NCBI GenBank assembly: GCA_037975125.1
Contig: CM075853.1
Coordinates: 39,331,113-39,395,112, forward strand
DNA: 64,000 bases
From: Latrodectus hesperus
Lineage: Eukaryota; Arthropoda; Arachnida; Araneae; Theridiidae
Reading direction: 5' to 3'
Below the pieces are notes generated by a model that saw only the letters and a program-made list of their open reading frames with translations, searched no databases and was not told the DNA's origin. The position numbers were made by a program, and so were the translations under genes. This document shows positions 33,902 to 64,000 of this stretch, piece after piece (position 1 is the stretch's first letter; each line of letters begins with the position of its first letter).

Positions 33902-35712
33902 CTATGTTATGCATATTGAAGTTACTCTTGCTACTTCATATATCATAGTAAACAAATAATGAAATTATTCCTTTTCTATATTTATTAATATTAGCAGAGA
34001 TAAATACATAATACAATAGTGTATATTTTAAGAGTTTTATTAGATATATCAGAGATAACTTCTCATTTAACTAAATGCCTTATTTTGCTTGAGTTGCTGT
34101 TATACATTTTTAAAGTGATTCTGTGAAGTAAGGTATTTGGTTTTGTGTTATTCATAAAAAAATGGAGCAAAGATTAATTTAAATTACAAGTTTTGCCTTC
34201 TAAAAAATATATTAGACTTTCTGTACTAATTTGAAAGATCAAAGAAGAAATTACAAATAAATAGTTTTAATTGAATTTTATATGTTTATAATAAATGCAA
34301 ATTTTGATTTCATGATTTTTGGAAAAAATTGTCTTTATTGAATTTGATTTATTGTATTACAAACTATTCTTAAATTACATCTAAGACCATATTTGAAATA
34401 ATTTCTAGATGTAATTTTAAGGGATACTGTATTTTAATGTTTATTTAAGCAAGAATTGGAATTATTTGGTATGCAAAATTATTTCCTATAAAAAATTTAA
34501 TGGGTATAAAAATGTAGTAAAATAACACATGGCAATTGTTTTAATAGAAAAATATATATAAAATTTAATTGTATCAGAAAAATTAGTTCTTGTTGAGTAT
34601 AATAGTTAGTAAAGTATTATCCATGTTTGTGCACTATAAAATATATCCATTCAGAATTATATTATAAGAGATTTAAAATAAATAATTGGGTAAAAAATGA
34701 GTAGTAAATTTTCTAATTCTGTAATCATGTCTATAATAATATGTGAAATAAATATTTAATATTTAAAAGAAAAAATTTCGAAATGCAGAAGATTTCTTCA
34801 ACATGTTTACCAATTACGAAAAAACTGTGGTGCTATTCTGCATGACATTTTTGTAAGTATTTAATCACTTAACTAATTTGACCAATGAGCGATCACATTT
34901 GACTCGGTGGTTAAACAACCAGTTGTTTAACTACTATCCCTTCCAGGTTAACGTTCAATACCACTTTCTAATTCTGTGGTTCAGGTTGCTAACTTATGGT
35001 ATATATTATTTGAACATAGTTTGAACTCCCGGTTAACCTCGTGGTCAAGGTTAATGGTGATTGGTGAATACGGGGGTAAGTGTTTCCACTGGCTAGCAGT
35101 TTAAATTTATCAACAGAAGCCACTAAATACAGCCAGCCAACCATCTTTAATTTTGAACTATGTTCAAATAAAGCAGTTAACACCAAAGTGTGGCGGTCTT
35201 CTATCCAATCACTTACTGAAATTCTTTAGCCGTTGTCATCAAATATGACACCTTGTTTTTTCATTCATCAACCATTACAGAAATTAATTCTGCAATATAC
35301 AAGAAAATTAATCTCCATTTTTTTGCATGGAAATAAAAAATGTTTTCAAGCTGTTTATATATTTATTTATTTTTGACTTCATTGCTTGGTTTATATATTC
35401 ATATCTTATTGTATTTTTGTTTCTCTTTGTTCTATTTTTATTACTTTTATTGATGGTTGTCGCTACTAAAAAAAGAGTGAACACACTAAACAGCAGTTTA
35501 AAGCCATTTTTCATAAATTCGTGATCATATTTAAAAGCATTAAATAAAGTAAAAAAGTATTTTTATTAATACTAAAATTTCATTGATTGACATAAGCATG
35601 AATGTTATGTTGTCAAATGTTTGCAATCCAAATATAAAAACAAACATTATGAATCGCATGTTATAAAAAACATCGGATCAAGAAAAGCTTCATTTACTTT
35701 TAATTTTTGCAA
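33902..35712. other. AT-rich region upstream of RPUSD3, copy 2
   Basis: Counterpart of 8697-10507 with the same small inverted repeats. No coding signal; a presumed promoter lies toward the right end. Confidence 0.5.
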
Positions 35713-62476
<26,764 letters not shown>

Positions 62477-62657
62477 ATGAAGTATTTTTCGTTAACTTCT
62501 TGCTTTTTATTATTTTACTGATATTATATCACAAAACTAGTATGAAATTAAATGACAATCAGTAAAAAATCAACCAAGTATATTGTTTTCTTTTAAAATA
62601 TTAGTTTAATGTTTCTATTATTACAAAAGTATCATGTTTTTTGAAAATCTTTTTATT

Positions 62658-62663
62658 AATAAA
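62658..62663 (+). terminator. Polyadenylation signal of RPUSD3
   Basis: AATAAA 182 bp after the stop codon, in an AT-rich 3' UTR. It is the first canonical signal downstream after the stop region that I noticed. Confidence 0.45.
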
Positions 62664-63134
62664 AATGTGCATTTGTATTAAAAAATTTGTATTTAGTTTT
62701 TATAGTAGAACTGAAAACAATGAAAAAGAATTCCCAAAAAGGGAAATATATTTAAATGTAGTATATTTAAGGTATACTCACATTAAACAGCATTTTGGAC
62801 AACACTACACTTACATTGTTATTTTTTCACACCGAAATACTTTTATATTTTTCTACTCTACCAATTTATCAAAACAACAAACCTGTTAAAAATCAATTTC
62901 TTAATATTTAAAATTTAATTTTAAAATAAACTAATTGATTTCTAAAAATTGCATGATTATGACTTGTTAAATTTTACAAGGGTATGCATTGTCAGAAAAA
63001 TGAATGACCAAATTGTATAGAATCATATATATATGTATAATTTTTGGAGCTAGAGAAATTATCTCTAAAGGGAAAAAAACAGCAATTTAACATTTATGTG
63101 ATATTCTGCTTTATTTAATTTTGAAATCGTGAAT
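62664..63134. other. AT-rich flank downstream of RPUSD3
   Basis: No gene seen. The ORF at 62641-62889 has a Phe/Tyr/Ile-rich chance composition. Confidence 0.6.
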
Positions 63135-63148
63135 CCAGCATAAAATTG

Positions 63149-63324
63149 GCCGAGCTGGCAGCCGAATGATTAGCGCTCTTGCCTTCGGTTCAACAGTTCG
63201 TGGGTTCGAATCCCACCTTGGGCATGTATGTTTGTAGTGGTTCGGAATCCACTTTAAGCCATAAGTCCCGGTCTAATTATCCCTCGTGTGCAAAAAATGA
63301 CCGTTGAGCGACAAACAAACCAAA
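63149..63324 (+). mobile_element. tRNA-derived SINE with intact 14-bp target duplications
   Basis: The body starts GCCGAGCTGGCAGCC (box A: TGGCCGAGCTGG) and carries box B GGTTCGAATCCC. A non-tRNA body follows, ending in an A/C-rich tail (ACAAACAAACCAAA). The 14-mer CCAGCATAAAATTG flanks it exactly on both sides (63135-63148 and 63325-63338), the signature of LINE-driven insertion. The clean duplication marks it as recent. Confidence 0.92.
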
Positions 63325-63338
63325 CCAGCATAAAATTG

Positions 63339-63830
63339 AAATCACTTTATTTCATTTAATATAAAAGTTTCATTAAAAAACAGTTTCAATAATATAAAAC
63401 ATTTTAAACTGTATTGTACAAGATTTTTCAATACAGTTTAAAGTATTTAGTATTAATGTAAAGTAATTTAAAAGAAAAATTATACATTATATCAAACAAA
63501 AATATAAAAAAATAACTGACAGTTGTGAAAAAAATGCAAAAATATAGTAAACTAAAATATAATCAAATGTGTTAACATTAATTTATGAGCCATTTGTTAA
63601 AAATGTAAATACCACTAATTCCTATGGATTCATTGGATTGAGTTGTACATTTTTTATTAATATGAATTCATCTAGACAATCATGTGAACTTTATATTTCG
63701 AAATTTAAATACTAAAAACTTCCAAAGAAAGACTATGCTTCTATTAGTTTCCTCTCTACATTAAATCTGGACTCACCTGCATTAATTTACACAATTTATA
63801 TTATACTTCAGTGCAGATATGTGTTCATAT
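63339..63830. other. AT-rich sequence
   Basis: Nothing recognised. Confidence 0.6.
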
Positions 63831-64000
63831 TGTTACAAATTTATGTATTTGTATTATTCATAAAATGTCTGAGACATATCTGAAATCCTTAGATTTTGGG
63901 CAAAAATTGCACTAAGTGTTTTCTACGTTAGAAACGGATCTTGGGTGAAATTCTTGGAGACCAATTGTTGAAAAATAGATATTTCAGGAAAATTCCATCT
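63831..64000 (+). mobile_element. Start of a diverged Gypsy B-type LTR, cut by the window edge
   Basis: TGTTACAAATTT, CATTTTGGGCA-like TAGATTTTGGGCAAAAATTG, AAACGGAT, and ATATTTC.GGAAA..TCCATC appear in the same order as in the LTR at 23180, with many substitutions and indels. It is therefore a related but older or different subfamily member. Confidence 0.7.

Noticed and set aside
63149..63225. tRNA gene
   Set aside because: Box A and B are present but no proper cloverleaf with an anticodon arm is evident; a SINE body, tail and target duplications follow.

Overview
The window looks like part of an AT-rich arthropod genome, most likely a spider. This is an inference from the mix of Ty3/Gypsy, BEL/Pao, pogo/Tigger, Kolobok-like and tRNA-derived SINE sequences and from large introns. 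Only one host gene is recognisable: an eight-exon gene on the + strand for a mitochondrial RluA-type pseudouridine synthase, best matched to RPUSD3. Splice sites were read by eye. The exons sum to 1098 nt, or 365 codons plus a stop, with compatible phases at every junction.

The dominant structure is a nearly identical direct repeat of about 25.2 kb. Copy 1 spans 1240-26446 and copy 2 spans 26447-54392. The coordinate offset drifts only from 25207 to 25203 through three small indels, and I saw very few substitutions. Copy 2 differs by a 4,982-bp insertion (48288-53269). It is flanked by TTAA target duplications, bounded by imperfect 13-bp inverted repeats starting GGGGA, and absent from the matching site in copy 1. 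Copy 2 then stops at a 42-N assembly gap (54393-54434). RPUSD3 exons 1-4 are therefore present twice and exons 5-8 only once. Either this is a very recent tandem duplication or two haplotype contigs were laid end to end.

Layout of copy 1 and its left flank: hairpin and degenerate CCAANNNTGG array (1-660); broken BEL/Pao integrase and probable LTR (711-2060); AT-rich DNA; degenerate Gypsy element A (about 4500-8551); RPUSD3 exon 1 (10508), intron 1 with a SINE, exons 2-4 (to 14780); intron 4 with a Tigger pseudogene on the - strand (about 15530-16900), a 37-bp minisatellite, a GC-richer block (19377-22180) holding an unrecognised 330-codon frame with three internal stops, a non-LTR RNase H/C-terminal fragment (- strand), and Gypsy element B (23180-26446), whose pol is cut at the repeat junction.

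Copy 2 repeats this order and carries the Kolobok-like insertion inside the non-LTR fragment. After the gap come RPUSD3 exons 5-8 (54848-62476), two more SINEs, (AT)n tracts, and at the right edge the start of a diverged relative of the Gypsy B LTR. No bacterial-type operons, CRISPR arrays or canonical tRNA/rRNA genes were seen.
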